Shown: positions 1-9,345, counted from the first letter of the stretch. The stretch is 64,000 nucleotides of DNA from Pseudalkalibacillus sp. SCS-8 (GCF_040126055.1 NZ_CP143541.1:3534001-3598000); one strand, 5' to 3'. Notes: generated by a model not told the origin, from the letters alone. Translations and numbers: made by a program.

Positions 1-57
1 ATTATGTTACCTTATAGTCACATATAAAATACTAATTTTAAGAAAAAGGTGACGAGT

Positions 58-492
58 ATGATAAAAGTTGTCGTCAGCAATACGATTAACCGGCCTCATG
101 ATCAGGTTTTTTCTTACATCGCAAATTTTGAAAACAACCCGAAATGGCAAGGTGGAATGGTGGATGCAAGATTCACCTCACAAGGTCCATTAGGAGTTGG
201 CTCAACCTATGAACAGGTCGCAACCTTTCTCGGAAAGGAAATTAAGACCACCTTCAAAGTCGTCGAATACGAAGAAAATAAAAGAATTAAAATTGAGAGC
301 ATAAAGAGTACGTTTCCCATTACAGTCACTCGGATCGTCGAGCCCCAAACAGAAGGAACAAAGGTAACGGCCATTGTCGAGGGAGATGCGAGCAAGGTCT
401 TTAAAATTGCTCAGCCTTTCATGAAGCTGATGGTGAAACAATCGGTAAAATCCGACTATAAAAACCTTAAGAAACAATTGGAGCATTCGTAA
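58..492 (+). CDS. SRPBCC (START/Bet v1-like) domain protein
   Basis: A 144-residue single-domain protein. The opening strand and helix PHDQVFSYIANFENNPKW is the typical start of the polyketide cyclase/SRPBCC fold, followed by alternating beta strands and a long C-terminal helix, so the whole protein is one hydrophobic-pocket domain. The ligand cannot be predicted. I start at the ATG at 58 because AAAAAGGTG ends six bases before it; an in-frame GTG at 49 lies inside that ribosome site. It is monocistronic, ending in a hairpin shared with the convergent mscL. Soluble and cytoplasmic; function unknown beyond the fold. Confidence 0.85.
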   Translation: MIKVVVSNTINRPHDQVFSYIANFENNPKWQGGMVDARFTSQGPLGVGSTYEQVATFLGKEIKTTFKVVEYEENKRIKIESIKSTFPITVTRIVEPQTEGTKVTAIVEGDASKVFKIAQPFMKLMVKQSVKSDYKNLKKQLEHS

Positions 493-500
493 AAATTACG

Positions 501-534
501 AAGGTGATCCTCACAGTCAGGATCACCCTTTTTC
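501..534. terminator. Bidirectional terminator between SRPBCC gene and mscL
   Basis: Stem GGTGATCCT/AGGATCACC with a seven-base loop, followed by a T run on the plus strand and preceded by A-rich sequence, so it can serve both convergent genes. Confidence 0.8.
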
Positions 535-536
535 AT

Positions 537-1019
537 TCATTTGAATTTAACCTTCAAACGGTCTCTACTCCTGCTAGTGGGCGGTTCGTCCAATTGGGAC
601 GTACAATTCGGGCAGCGTGATGCCAGGCTCGAAATCGTCGAGTAACAGTAAGAACACGTCTTAAACCGCGTTTGTTCAATTGGCACATTGCGCATTTTAT
701 TCACTTGCGTAATAAAAAGATAAACAGCAAATGCGACGATAAGGAAATGGATCAGTGTTTCGATGAATAGACCAATGTTGATCGTCGCCGCACCTGCAGC
801 TTGTGCTTCCTGCAAAGACGCATATTTCGTCTTACTTAAATTCAAATATAACTCAGAAAAGTCCGTGTGTTTCAGCAGCAGGCCGATCGGCGGCATGATA
901 ATATCCGAGACGAATGACTGGACGATCTTACTGAACGCCGTCCCGATGATAATACCAATTCCCATATCCACTACATTCCCACGTAAAAGGAACTCCTTCC
1001 ATCCATACAAAAACCTCAC
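537..1019 (-). CDS. mscL: Large-conductance mechanosensitive channel MscL with zinc-ribbon tail
   Basis: MscL opens under membrane tension and releases solutes on hypo-osmotic shock. The N-terminus FLLRGNVVDMGIGIIIGTAF and the following DIIMPPIGLLL are the conserved pore helix TM1; a second membrane helix follows around residues 80-103. The C-terminal cytoplasmic part carries CSYC and CPNC pairs about 14 residues apart, a zinc-ribbon pattern in place of the usual charged helical bundle. Start is GTG with GGGAGGGG seven bases upstream. Length 160 residues is slightly above the usual 120-150. It is divergent from the 2OG oxygenase gene. Confidence 0.95.
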   Translation of the reverse strand: MRFLYGWKEFLLRGNVVDMGIGIIIGTAFSKIVQSFVSDIIMPPIGLLLKHTDFSELYLNLSKTKYASLQEAQAAGAATINIGLFIETLIHFLIVAFAVYLFITQVNKMRNVPIEQTRFKTCSYCYSTISSLASRCPNCTSQLDEPPTSRSRDRLKVKFK

Positions 1020-1097
1020 AAGTTGTCCCCTCCCCCTTACTATCTATATGAACCTTTCAAAAAGTTATGTTTTTCTACAAAACTATTATTTTCCAAG

Positions 1098-1126
1098 TTG
1101 TTAGACCTCTTATGTCGTGTTATACT
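1098..1126 (+). promoter_or_regulatory. SigA-type promoter of the 2OG oxygenase gene
   Basis: TTGTTA, 17 bases, TATACT. The predicted start point lies close to 1133, just before the cre site. Confidence 0.65.
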
Positions 1127-1136
1127 CGTAAAGGAT

Positions 1137-1150
1137 TGAAATCGCTTTCA
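1137..1150 (+). promoter_or_regulatory. cre site (CcpA operator)
   Basis: TGAAATCGCTTTCA is a symmetrical match to the Bacillus catabolite-responsive element. It sits just downstream of the predicted transcription start, where CcpA binding usually represses. Confidence 0.7.
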
Positions 1151-1178
1151 TACCAATACTTTGAGGAGGTTCTTACTA

Positions 1179-2129
1179 ATGAGCAAACCATTTATCCGCA
1201 CATTGAATCTGAAAGATTACACACATGGAGATTCGCAATCTCGCAAAGCATTCTCAGAAGAGTTTGCAGCTGGATTGAAAGATATCGGATTCATCATCCT
1301 GGAAGGTCATGGTGTCGATCATAAGTTGATTGATAAGAACTATGAGCTTTGGGAAGAGCTATTCAGCCTTGACACTGAAACGAAGCAGAAATACGAAGGA
1401 ATCGATGGAGGTCAACGCGGCTACACCGGTTTTGGTAAAGAGCACGCGAAAAACCGTTCTGTCGGAGACTTGAAAGAATTCTGGCATACCGGACAAGAGC
1501 TTCCTCAAGGTCACCCATTGACTTCCGAGTACCCTGCGAACGTATGGCCAGCTGAAGTTCCAGAGCTTCGCAAAAATGCATTGAACTTCTACCGTGAACT
1601 AGAGCGTGTTGCTCGTAACATGCTTGAAGCATTAGCGATGCACTTTGATCTTCGTCAAGATTTCTTCTCTGACATGATCAAGGACGGTAACAGCATCCTG
1701 CGTTCCATCCATTATCCAAAACTGGATGATTCTATGGATCCAAATGCAATCCGTGCAGCAGAGCATGAGGACATCAACCTTATCACATTGCTTGTCGAAT
1801 CAACTGCTTCAGGCTTGGAGCTATTGACACGTGATGGCGAGTGGATGGAAGTTAAAGCTGAGAAGGGTCAAATCATCGTAGATGCTGGTGACATGCTTTC
1901 TCGTATCACAAACGAAGTCATCCCAGCGACGACTCACCGTGTAGTTAACCCTGTCGGTGAAAACACATCTCGTTATTCAATGCCATTCTTCGTACATCCA
2001 TACAGCAGCTGTCTTCTTGAGACGATTCCTGCTTGTATTACAGAAGATAACCCTGAGCGCTACCCAGCGATCACAGCAGGTGACTTCCTGTACGAAAGAC
2101 TCGTTGAAATCGGCTTGATCAAGGTTTAA
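1179..2129 (+). CDS. 2-oxoglutarate/Fe(II)-dependent oxygenase, isopenicillin N synthase-like
   Basis: A 316-residue member of the DIOX_N plus 2OG-FeII_Oxy family. The iron ligands are H196 and D198 (motif EHED) and H253 (TTHRVVNP), and the 2-oxoglutarate-binding RxS is R265/S267. The family hydroxylates or oxidatively cyclises small molecules with 2-oxoglutarate and O2; the substrate here is unknown. The start is the ATG at 1179 with GAGGAGG nine bases upstream; a TTG at 1161 is inside the SD. Monocistronic with its own promoter, a perfect cre and a terminator, so glucose repression is likely. Confidence 0.9.
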   Translation: MSKPFIRTLNLKDYTHGDSQSRKAFSEEFAAGLKDIGFIILEGHGVDHKLIDKNYELWEELFSLDTETKQKYEGIDGGQRGYTGFGKEHAKNRSVGDLKEFWHTGQELPQGHPLTSEYPANVWPAEVPELRKNALNFYRELERVARNMLEALAMHFDLRQDFFSDMIKDGNSILRSIHYPKLDDSMDPNAIRAAEHEDINLITLLVESTASGLELLTRDGEWMEVKAEKGQIIVDAGDMLSRITNEVIPATTHRVVNPVGENTSRYSMPFFVHPYSSCLLETIPACITEDNPERYPAITAGDFLYERLVEIGLIKV

Positions 2130-2148
2130 AAACTTCATCTTGAAAATG

Positions 2149-2176
2149 AAAGAGGTAGCTGTATGCTACCTCTTTT
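2149..2176 (+). terminator. Terminator of the 2OG oxygenase gene
   Basis: AGAGGTAG/CTACCTCT stem followed by TTTT. A near-identical hairpin recurs at 2573-2603, on the other side of the repeat region. Confidence 0.8.
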
Positions 2177-2214
2177 GCTTATTAAGAAAAAAGATTTGTG
2201 GTTGGTTTTGAACA

Positions 2215-2570
2215 GCTTCAGGCGGACGCTTTTATTTATAAGTCAACAAAGCAAATATGTAATAAGCCGCTTAGCATTTCTTTCAAAATAGCTCTACAAA
2301 ACTTTTGTTGATTGTAACGTAAAGGTGCGAGACTCCTGCGGGAAAAGCGAGCCAGGCAAGACCCCACAGTGAGCAATAATAGGATCTTCGACTAAAAGCC
2401 ACCACGTCCTATGGTGAACGTCGAAGTCACCACCTCCTGCGCCTGCGGTTACTCGGCGCAAAACAGCATTGAAGTAATTGAAATCCGTAGTCTTGTGGAA
2501 GTGAGGAGGCTTGCGGATCGCCCGCGGAAAGCGAGCAACCTTGAAGTGAAAATCAACCACCAATAACATA
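2215..2570. repeat. Bacillaceae GC-rich intergenic repeat interrupted by about 126 bp
   Basis: The 2130-2611 gap holds no credible gene. Bases 2328-2376 and 2503-2541 together match, in reverse orientation, the uninterrupted element at 63449-63533 (shared blocks ACTCCTGCGGGAAA, GACCCCACAGTGAGC, GAGGAGGCTTGCGGATCG). Here the two halves are split by 2377-2502, which itself folds as a hairpin with CTTCGAC at 2386-2392 pairing to GTCGAAG at 2420-2426. A fragment reading CTTCAGGCGGACGC at about 2217 looks like a border of the same family. Confidence 0.7.
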
Positions 2571-2572
2571 CT

Positions 2573-2603
2573 AAAAAGAGGTAGCGGCTGCTACCTCTTT
2601 TTT
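2573..2603 (-). terminator. Terminator of the CPA1 antiporter gene
   Basis: AGAGGTAGC/GCTACCTCT stem flanked by A and T runs; works on the minus strand for the antiporter and possibly on both strands. Confidence 0.8.
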
Positions 2604-2611
2604 CAATCCAT

Positions 2612-4456
2612 TTATAATTTACTTCCAACCAAATTCTTCGTATCCTTCTTTGTGATGTCTTTTCCGTTGTTCGGTGGCGTCAGACTTACCACAAGGTCGC
2701 CGATTTCAGGATTAAGTTCCTTTTCATCCGTATAGAACGATACTTTCCCTGATTTGACAATATAGAGCAGGATTGTATCTTCATTCCGTTCACTCAAATA
2801 TTGTTTATACGTGTATTTTTCCGTAAGTTTGGTCTTCCGGATGACATGACCACACTCGACTCGCTTGTTCAACTCTTCCCATGTGGCTCCTTTTCGGAAC
2901 AACGTCTTACCGCCAATCGTATGGACGAGATCCTCTAGGTCGTCTATATGGTCGTTGTGCAAGCAGAGCTGGTAAACATTACTCCTACCAAACTCCGGTA
3001 CGAAATTCGTACATACAAGCGCATTGTACGAATCAATTTCGGTCGTCGCAAGCAATTGTTCATAAGGTGTGAAATCCAAATGGTATTCGGTATGACCAGA
3101 TAGAATTTCCCCATGATAGGAGGAAACACCTGCTTTTCTAGCGGTTATCAGACGCTCCCATGAGGAATCGGCAATCATCGTCGAAATGTTAAGCTCCTCA
3201 AACGATTTTGCAAGAGCGGTGCTGAAGCTGCTTCCACCCACAATCAGGACTCCAGGCTTGCCTTCCACTGCGAGATCAAGCTTCTTCGCAAGTGGGACAA
3301 TGGAAAATCCATGGACAACCACTGTTGCAAATACGAGAGCAAAGGTCAATGGGATCAACAGATTTGCATCTTCAAAGCCCTGTTCAAGCAAGACACTGGC
3401 AAAATAACCAGAAACCGTCAATGCAACAATTCCACGTGGCGCAATCCATCCGACGAGCACCTTTTCTTTAAACGTAAGCTCTGTACCCATCGTAGACAAG
3501 AAGATGGAAATCGGTCGTACGATGAAGAGCATCAGGACAACGAACAGGATGATCTTCCAGTTCAGGATATCCAATAGCGTTTCAGCCGTAAGAGATGCTG
3601 TCAACATGATGAAAATCGTTGAAATGAGCAGCACGGATATGTTTTCTTTGAAATTCCGCATGTCATCGATAGACGAAATGTGCATGTTCGCGAGGACAAC
3701 CCCCATGACAGTAACAGCGAGAAGCCCCGTCTCATGCATGATTTCATCCGATATTGTAAAACATGCGATAACGACGGTAAACATGATCGGTGATTTCAGG
3801 AATTCCGGAACGTAACCCTTTTCGAACATCCAACCGACCAATTTTGCACAAAGCCAACCGAATATTGCGGCAAACAATGATCCTAAGAAGAAAAAGAATA
3901 GAATGTTTGCTGTAACTTCTTCAGATGAAAAGAATTTTATGATTTCAAAAGCAAATACGGCAAGCAAAGCCCCAATCGGGTCGACGATGATCCCTTCCCA
4001 TTTCAGGATCTTGGCTGGTCTTGACTTCAATTTCGCCTGCCTTAATAAAGGCAGTATGACAGTAGGTCCTGTTACGATGAAGAGACCCCCGATGACGAAC
4101 GCCACAGCCCATGAAAGTCCAGCTACATAATGTGCTGCAAATGATCCCAACAGCCATGCAACGAGTGCTCCACCCGTAACGATACGAAGCACCGAATGCT
4201 TCAACCCTCGTACTTCACGAATATCAAGATTCAAGCTTCCTTCGAATAAGATGATTGCGACCGCAATGGATATCGTTGGCCCGAACATATCTCCAAAATC
4301 CTCTTTCGGGTTGACGATTCCTAATATAGGACCGACGAGCAGTCCTACAAGGGACATCAATACAATTGCAGGGAAACGATAACGCCAGGCGATCCATTGG
4401 GATGCGATCCCTAACGTGATGGTCAACATAAGTAGAAATAATAATGAATCTAACAT
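2612..4456 (-). CDS. CPA1-type cation/proton antiporter with C-terminal TrkA-like domains
   Basis: A 614-residue membrane protein. Residues 1 to about 390 hold 12 or so hydrophobic helices of the Na+/H+ exchanger family, including LFEGSLNLDIREVRG and the GWIAPRGIVALTVSGY segment. From about 395 a Rossmann-like TrkA-N domain begins (VLIVGGSSFSTALAKSFEE), followed by a TrkA-C-like tail, suggesting nucleotide or redox gating. It should exchange Na+ or K+ for H+ across the membrane. The ATG at 4456 is preceded by AAAGGAG; a TTG at 4489 has no good SD. Single gene. Confidence 0.88.
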   Translation of the reverse strand: MLDSLLFLLMLTITLGIASQWIAWRYRFPAIVLMSLVGLLVGPILGIVNPKEDFGDMFGPTISIAVAIILFEGSLNLDIREVRGLKHSVLRIVTGGALVAWLLGSFAAHYVAGLSWAVAFVIGGLFIVTGPTVILPLLRQAKLKSRPAKILKWEGIIVDPIGALLAVFAFEIIKFFSSEEVTANILFFFFLGSLFAAIFGWLCAKLVGWMFEKGYVPEFLKSPIMFTVVIACFTISDEIMHETGLLAVTVMGVVLANMHISSIDDMRNFKENISVLLISTIFIMLTASLTAETLLDILNWKIILFVVLMLFIVRPISIFLSTMGTELTFKEKVLVGWIAPRGIVALTVSGYFASVLLEQGFEDANLLIPLTFALVFATVVVHGFSIVPLAKKLDLAVEGKPGVLIVGGSSFSTALAKSFEELNISTMIADSSWERLITARKAGVSSYHGEILSGHTEYHLDFTPYEQLLATTEIDSYNALVCTNFVPEFGRSNVYQLCLHNDHIDDLEDLVHTIGGKTLFRKGATWEELNKRVECGHVIRKTKLTEKYTYKQYLSERNEDTILLYIVKSGKVSFYTDEKELNPEIGDLVVSLTPPNNGKDITKKDTKNLVGSKL

Positions 4457-4729
4457 CCGTTTTCTCCTTTTAGGTCTTCTCTCTTTCAAAACATCATTGT
4501 GATCTGTCTGTACTTATCATTGTCTCTCACATGAGATGAGAATAACCGGCTTTAAGACCTTTTCATAAATAATAAACGTTTCAATGATACCGTCACTCTA
4601 TTTTATCTTGTCGAAATCTAGAAATGCTATTAAATTCTCTTAAATTTCTTATGACTTTTTTTAAAACCTCTATAAAAATCAATCATATAATGTCAGTTCG
4701 CACACTGCAACTCATTTATTTCATATTGA

Positions 4730-4793
4730 AAAAGATTGACTCCAACGAGCCTGACGAAAAGTGCCAGGCTTCATCCATGGAATCAATCTTTTA
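4730..4793 (-). terminator. Terminator of the desaturase gene
   Basis: Two-part hairpin: outer stem AAAGATTGATTCC/GGAGTCAATCTTT (one G-U pair), inner stem AGCCTG/CAGGCT, ending in a T run on the minus strand. Confidence 0.75.
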
Positions 4794-4796
4794 TCA

Positions 4797-5855
4797 TCAT
4801 GTTCTTACTTTTGTTCTTTTTATTTTGATATTTTTCGGATTCAATCCGTTTCCTAATGAGCCGAACAATGTTCCTTTATGAGGATCGATGAACTCCTTCT
4901 CATGATAATACACTCTTGGTGTCTTGAACAATGTAAGGAGAGCGCGTCCGAAAGGCATTTCATGATAACGCTCCGGCCACATCCTCTTGATTTGCTCTTT
5001 CACCATCGGATAATACTTAGGACTCATTCCTGGAAACAAGTGATGCTCTGTATGATACGAGAAATTGAAATGCAGAACATCCACCCATTTAGGCGTCGTA
5101 ACTGTCAAGCTGTTCGCTAACGGGTCGTTGACAGGAACAAGTGGATTTAACCGATGGTTGGTTGAGATATAGGCCATCACGATGAAATTCGCAATCAATA
5201 GTGGAAGCAGGAAAGCAAAGAACCACTTTGCAAACCCGACCCAGAACAACAATCCAAGCCAAGTTGCCCATGGTAGTATCGCTTCCAGCCATACACTAGG
5301 TTGCTTTTTCGGGTTGAATTCCTTCACATAGACGGTGAACATCTTCAAAGAATGTAATGTAAATGTGACCGCAAGTGATGCAAAGCTTGCTAAAGCACGG
5401 ATCGAAAACGGTACGCGGTACATCCAACGCATGAAACGACTCCGCTTGAACTTCTGTATGCTCGGCCATGCATCTGGGTCCTTTTCTTCATCCTGCGTGT
5501 GAACATGATGCGTCAGATTGTGCCACTTTCTCCATAGTTTAGGTCCTGTCGTCAATGGCCAAAAAGCAATAGCACCTAATAGATCACGTAGCCAAGGCTT
5601 CCTTACAACAGTCCCATGCAAAATTTCATGACCTAGAAAACCCATTCCTGCAAAGCTTGCCCCAAGAACGAGGCTGATCAAAAGGCTGAACCAAATATTT
5701 ATGTCGAAAAATATAATCGTTCCTAAACCTGCAAGAGAAACAATCAAGTAGGCTAACCCACCTAATAGTCTTGAGGGTACCGGTTTAAAAGCTTTTTTTG
5801 GCAAGTGTGGTGATACACGGGCAGCATACCAACCAAACGAATGATATTCTTTCAT
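4797..5855 (-). CDS. Membrane fatty acid desaturase
   Basis: A 352-residue integral membrane di-iron desaturase. The three histidine boxes are present: HEILH (76-80), HNLTHH (112-117) and HTEHH (268-272), with hydrophobic pairs around residues 30-75 and 150-235. It introduces a double bond into phospholipid acyl chains, adjusting membrane fluidity, with electrons probably from ferredoxin or flavodoxin. The ATG at 5855 fits AAAGGAAG better than the ATG at 5861, which touches the SD. It is divergent from the FAD/Rieske gene across about 240 bases; no DesKR-type genes lie beside it, so temperature control is not shown. Confidence 0.92.
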   Translation of the reverse strand: MKEYHSFGWYAARVSPHLPKKAFKPVPSRLLGGLAYLIVSLAGLGTIIFFDINIWFSLLISLVLGASFAGMGFLGHEILHGTVVRKPWLRDLLGAIAFWPLTTGPKLWRKWHNLTHHVHTQDEEKDPDAWPSIQKFKRSRFMRWMYRVPFSIRALASFASLAVTFTLHSLKMFTVYVKEFNPKKQPSVWLEAILPWATWLGLLFWVGFAKWFFAFLLPLLIANFIVMAYISTNHRLNPLVPVNDPLANSLTVTTPKWVDVLHFNFSYHTEHHLFPGMSPKYYPMVKEQIKRMWPERYHEMPFGRALLTLFKTPRVYYHEKEFIDPHKGTLFGSLGNGLNPKNIKIKRTKVRT

Positions 5856-6093
5856 AACCATCTTCCTTTCGTTGTCTTCACAAAGGTGTCAATCAGCAAT
5901 TGATTGGTACGCATATCTCAGAAGTTTTCAACCTAAAGATATCCGCAACAAATAAATTGTTAGACTTCCTTCTATAACTCCATTAAACCTAACAGCCTCG
6001 TTGAAGGTTGTCAATCCGTATTTATTACCAGCTCATAATAACAGGTGGTTTCGGAAACGTTATGTAAAGAACATTTATTCTAGGAGGACGAAC

Positions 6094-7635
6094 ATGGCAA
6101 ACAACCCGAATTTCCCTCAATTTCCGGAACCCATTTGGAACGAGGATCGTAAGCTTCCCTCTTTCCGACCTTTAAATGAAAATAAAACTGTGGATGTTGC
6201 CATTATTGGAGCAGGGATTACCGGTATCACCACGGGCTATATGCTAGCTAAGGAAGGATTGAACGTCGCCATTATTGATGCAGGTACGGTCGCCCATGGA
6301 ACAACGGGTCACACGACAGCGAAGGTGACGGCTCAGCATGATATGATCTACGACGAATTCATCCAACATCTTGGAGAAGAGAAGGCAAAACGGTATTACG
6401 AAGCCAACCATGAAGCTTTGGAATTCATCAGTCGAACCGTCGATCAAAAAGGAATCGAATGTGGCTTTACACGTGAAGATGCTTATATCTATGCAACCAC
6501 TGACAGTTCAAGCAAAATACTGCAAAAAGAATTTGAAGCCTATAAAAAGCTTGGAATCGACGGTGATCTCGTTGATTCGATACCATTCAGCTTTCCTGTT
6601 CAGTCTGCACTGGTGATGAGAAATCAGGCTCAATTCCATCCCCTTAAATATTTGCAGTCTCTCATTGATGATTTCACAGCTTCAGGTGGTTTGATTTATG
6701 AGAATACGACTGCAGTCGATGTCCAGACAAACAGCCAACAACCTGTCGTTGTGACGAAGCAGGGCTGGAAAATAACCTGCGATTACATCGTAACGAGTTC
6801 CCATTTCCCTTTTTTCGACGGGCGTGGTTTCTATTTTACAAGAATGCATGCAGAGAAGTCCTATGTCTTGGCAGTAAAGCCTCAAAAGGAATATCCAGGC
6901 GGGATGTATTTGAGCGTGGACAAGCCGACTCGCTCTCTGAGAGATACGGTCATCAACGGCGAAAAATACATTCTAGTCGGTGGTGAAAGCCATAAGACCG
7001 GCCAAGGGATCAATACGATCAAGCATTATGAAGCTCTTGAAGAATGGGCTGCGGAAACGCTTGGTATAAAGGAGGTTCCGTATCGGTGGTCGACACAGGA
7101 CTTGATTACGATCGACAACCTTCCATATATCGGACGTATCAGTAGCAAGTATGACAATATCTTTGTCGCTACAGGCTACCGAAAATGGGGCATGACCACG
7201 AGTACCGTTGCTGCTCAATTGTTAACGGATCTTATTACAAAAAAGGAAAACCGATATGAAGACCTTTTCACCCCTTCACGGTTTTTAGCAGATCTCGGAT
7301 TGAAAGATTTCATCGTTCAAAATTCAGACGTAGCAGCGCACTTTGTCGCAGGGAAGCTCGGAATGAAACATAAAAACGTTGAGGAATTGGCGAGTGACGA
7401 AGGAGCGGTGGTCAAAGTAAAGGGCAAACGCGCTGGAGCTTATAAAGATAAGAACGGGTACCTCCACCTGGTCGACACGACATGTACGCACCTAGGCTGT
7501 GAGTGTGAATGGAATAGCGGAGATCGTACATGGGATTGTCCTTGTCATGGCTCTCGCTTCTCCATTGATGGAAGTGTCATTGAAGGACCTGCAGACCGGC
7601 CCCTTAAGAAGATATCACTAGAAGACCCATCATAA
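6094..7635 (+). CDS. FAD-dependent oxidoreductase with C-terminal Rieske [2Fe-2S] domain
   Basis: A 513-residue fusion. Residues 33-400 are a DAO-type FAD domain with the dinucleotide motif GAGITG (39-44) and a later TGYRKWGMTTSTVAAQ flavin-binding stretch. Residues 420-513 form a Rieske domain with ligands C464, H466, C482 and H485 (CTHLGCEC...CPCHG). The arrangement matches Bacillus YhfW-type proteins; substrate unknown. The ATG at 6094 has AGGAGG six bases upstream; the longer reading from 6001 has no ribosome site. Cytoplasmic: no signal peptide. Followed 83 bases later by the BCCT transporter, which has its own SD. Confidence 0.9.
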   Translation: MANNPNFPQFPEPIWNEDRKLPSFRPLNENKTVDVAIIGAGITGITTGYMLAKEGLNVAIIDAGTVAHGTTGHTTAKVTAQHDMIYDEFIQHLGEEKAKRYYEANHEALEFISRTVDQKGIECGFTREDAYIYATTDSSSKILQKEFEAYKKLGIDGDLVDSIPFSFPVQSALVMRNQAQFHPLKYLQSLIDDFTASGGLIYENTTAVDVQTNSQQPVVVTKQGWKITCDYIVTSSHFPFFDGRGFYFTRMHAEKSYVLAVKPQKEYPGGMYLSVDKPTRSLRDTVINGEKYILVGGESHKTGQGINTIKHYEALEEWAAETLGIKEVPYRWSTQDLITIDNLPYIGRISSKYDNIFVATGYRKWGMTTSTVAAQLLTDLITKKENRYEDLFTPSRFLADLGLKDFIVQNSDVAAHFVAGKLGMKHKNVEELASDEGAVVKVKGKRAGAYKDKNGYLHLVDTTCTHLGCECEWNSGDRTWDCPCHGSRFSIDGSVIEGPADRPLKKISLEDPS

Positions 7636-7718
7636 GACAATCTTTAAAGAGAGGATTATTTCCTACTTGTTAGGGTATTAGTATAGATAGAAATTACTAA
7701 AAAAACGGAGGTCGTCCA

Positions 7719-9278
7719 GTGAAACAGGTATCGAGTGTTTTTTGGATTTCATTAGTCATCGCTGTCATTTTTGTCATCTGGGGCGCCATCATGCCTCAAC
7801 ATTTGATTGGAACGTTAGGTACGATTCAATCCTTTTTCATGAAAAGCTTTGGATGGTTCTATCAGTTATCAGCAACATTCTTCCTTATCTTTGCATTATT
7901 TCTCATTTTCAGCCGGTACGGCAAAATCAAACTCGGAAAGGATGACGATAAGCCAGAATTCAGTCGTCCGACTTGGTTCGCCATGCTTTTCAGTGCTGGA
8001 ATGGGGATTGGTCTCTTATTCTTCGGTGTATCTGAGCCGATTTCTCACTTCTCCAAACCGCCGATCGGTGAAGGTGGTACGAGTGAAGCAGCAAAAACGG
8101 CCTTGCAGTATACGTATCTGCACTGGGGATTCCACGCATGGGCGATCTATGCAATTGTGGCGCTCGCTCTTGCCTATTACAAATTCAGAAAAGGGTATCC
8201 AGGTCTTGTAAGTGCGACATTATATCCGATTCTTGGTGAAAAGACGAAAGGGCCGATCGGAATCATCATCGACGTTGTTGCGGTCATCGCTACTCTGTTC
8301 GGTGTTGCAGCATCATTAGGATTAGGTGCAGCCCAGATTAATGGAGGGCTCAGCTACCTGACTGGGATTCCGAATAACTTTACGATCCAATTCGCAATCG
8401 TTGCGATCGTCACTATCCTCTTCCTGATTTCAGCTGCAACCGGAATCAAACGAGGAATCAAGTATCTTAGTAATGCAAACCTGGGTCTCGCTTTAATTTT
8501 GTTCATCGTATTCATTTTCCTGGCACCCACCATTTTCGTTTTGGATCTATTTACGACGACACTGGGGAGCTACCTACAGAATCTTCCGAGTATGGGCTTG
8601 AGGCTCGCTCCTTTTGATGAAGAAAATGCAACATGGTTACAATCATGGACCATCTTCTATTGGGCTTGGTGGATCGCCTGGGCACCATTTGTAGGAACCT
8701 TTATTGCACGTGTATCACGTGGGCGTACGATCAGGGAGTTCATTACAGCTGTCTTGATCATCCCTACGCTGGTCTGTGCGTTCTGGTTTGCTGTTTTTGG
8801 TGGAACAGGAATCTACATGGAATATGAATTGGGGCTCAACGTATCAGGACAAGCACTAGAAGCTGCATTGTTCTATGTCTATCAGCAGCTGCCATTCTCA
8901 ATCATCCTTGTAGTTGTTACACTACTTCTGATTTTGACATTCTTTATTACATCCGCAGATTCAGCAACATTCGTACTCGGGATGCAAGCCACGTACGGCA
9001 GTATCGAACCGCCGAATATCGTCAAAATCGTGCTTGGCCTTGTCTTATCCGCTTCCGCGGTCGTATTGATGCTGACCGGGGGGTTGCAAGGCTTCCAGTC
9101 CGCGATTATCATCAGTGCCTTCCCATTAGGCGTCGTACTCTTGTTCACTTCGTATGCACTATTGAAGGCATTCAGTGCAGAATTAGCAGGTGAGAAGAAG
9201 CGGAAAAAGGAACGCACTCCTGGTAGGATCCGCGCAACTTTGAAACGTAGCCGCGTCCGCCCTAAAGGAAACAATTAA
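7719..9278 (+). CDS. BCCT family glycine betaine transporter (OpuD/BetL-like)
   Basis: A 519-residue carrier with 12 predicted membrane helices. The family signatures GMGIGLLFFGVSEP (residues about 91-104) and FYWAWWIAWAPFVG, the aromatic betaine-binding segment, are present, followed by SRGRTIREF. It takes up glycine betaine or related compatible solutes, usually driven by Na+, under osmotic stress. The C-terminus is basic (KKRKKERTPGRIRATLKR), as in osmosensing homologues. Start is GTG with CGGAGG seven bases upstream. Monocistronic, with a strong terminator. Confidence 0.93.
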   Translation: MKQVSSVFWISLVIAVIFVIWGAIMPQHLIGTLGTIQSFFMKSFGWFYQLSATFFLIFALFLIFSRYGKIKLGKDDDKPEFSRPTWFAMLFSAGMGIGLLFFGVSEPISHFSKPPIGEGGTSEAAKTALQYTYLHWGFHAWAIYAIVALALAYYKFRKGYPGLVSATLYPILGEKTKGPIGIIIDVVAVIATLFGVAASLGLGAAQINGGLSYLTGIPNNFTIQFAIVAIVTILFLISAATGIKRGIKYLSNANLGLALILFIVFIFLAPTIFVLDLFTTTLGSYLQNLPSMGLRLAPFDEENATWLQSWTIFYWAWWIAWAPFVGTFIARVSRGRTIREFITAVLIIPTLVCAFWFAVFGGTGIYMEYELGLNVSGQALEAALFYVYQQLPFSIILVVVTLLLILTFFITSADSATFVLGMQATYGSIEPPNIVKIVLGLVLSASAVVLMLTGGLQGFQSAIIISAFPLGVVLLFTSYALLKAFSAELAGEKKRKKERTPGRIRATLKRSRVRPKGNN

Positions 9279-9301
9279 TCCATTCAATTTCATACAACAA
9301 T

Positions 9302-9345
9302 GAAAGTGACCCCAGATTTTCTATGCTTTGGGGTCACTTTTTTTA
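9302..9345 (+). terminator. Terminator of the BCCT gene
   Basis: AAAGTGACCCCA/TGGGGTCACTTT stem followed by a run of T. Confidence 0.9.

Noticed and set aside
202..486. Antisense frames opposite the first gene and similar long antisense frames across the window
   Set aside because: They follow codon bias of the real gene on the other strand and lack ribosome sites.
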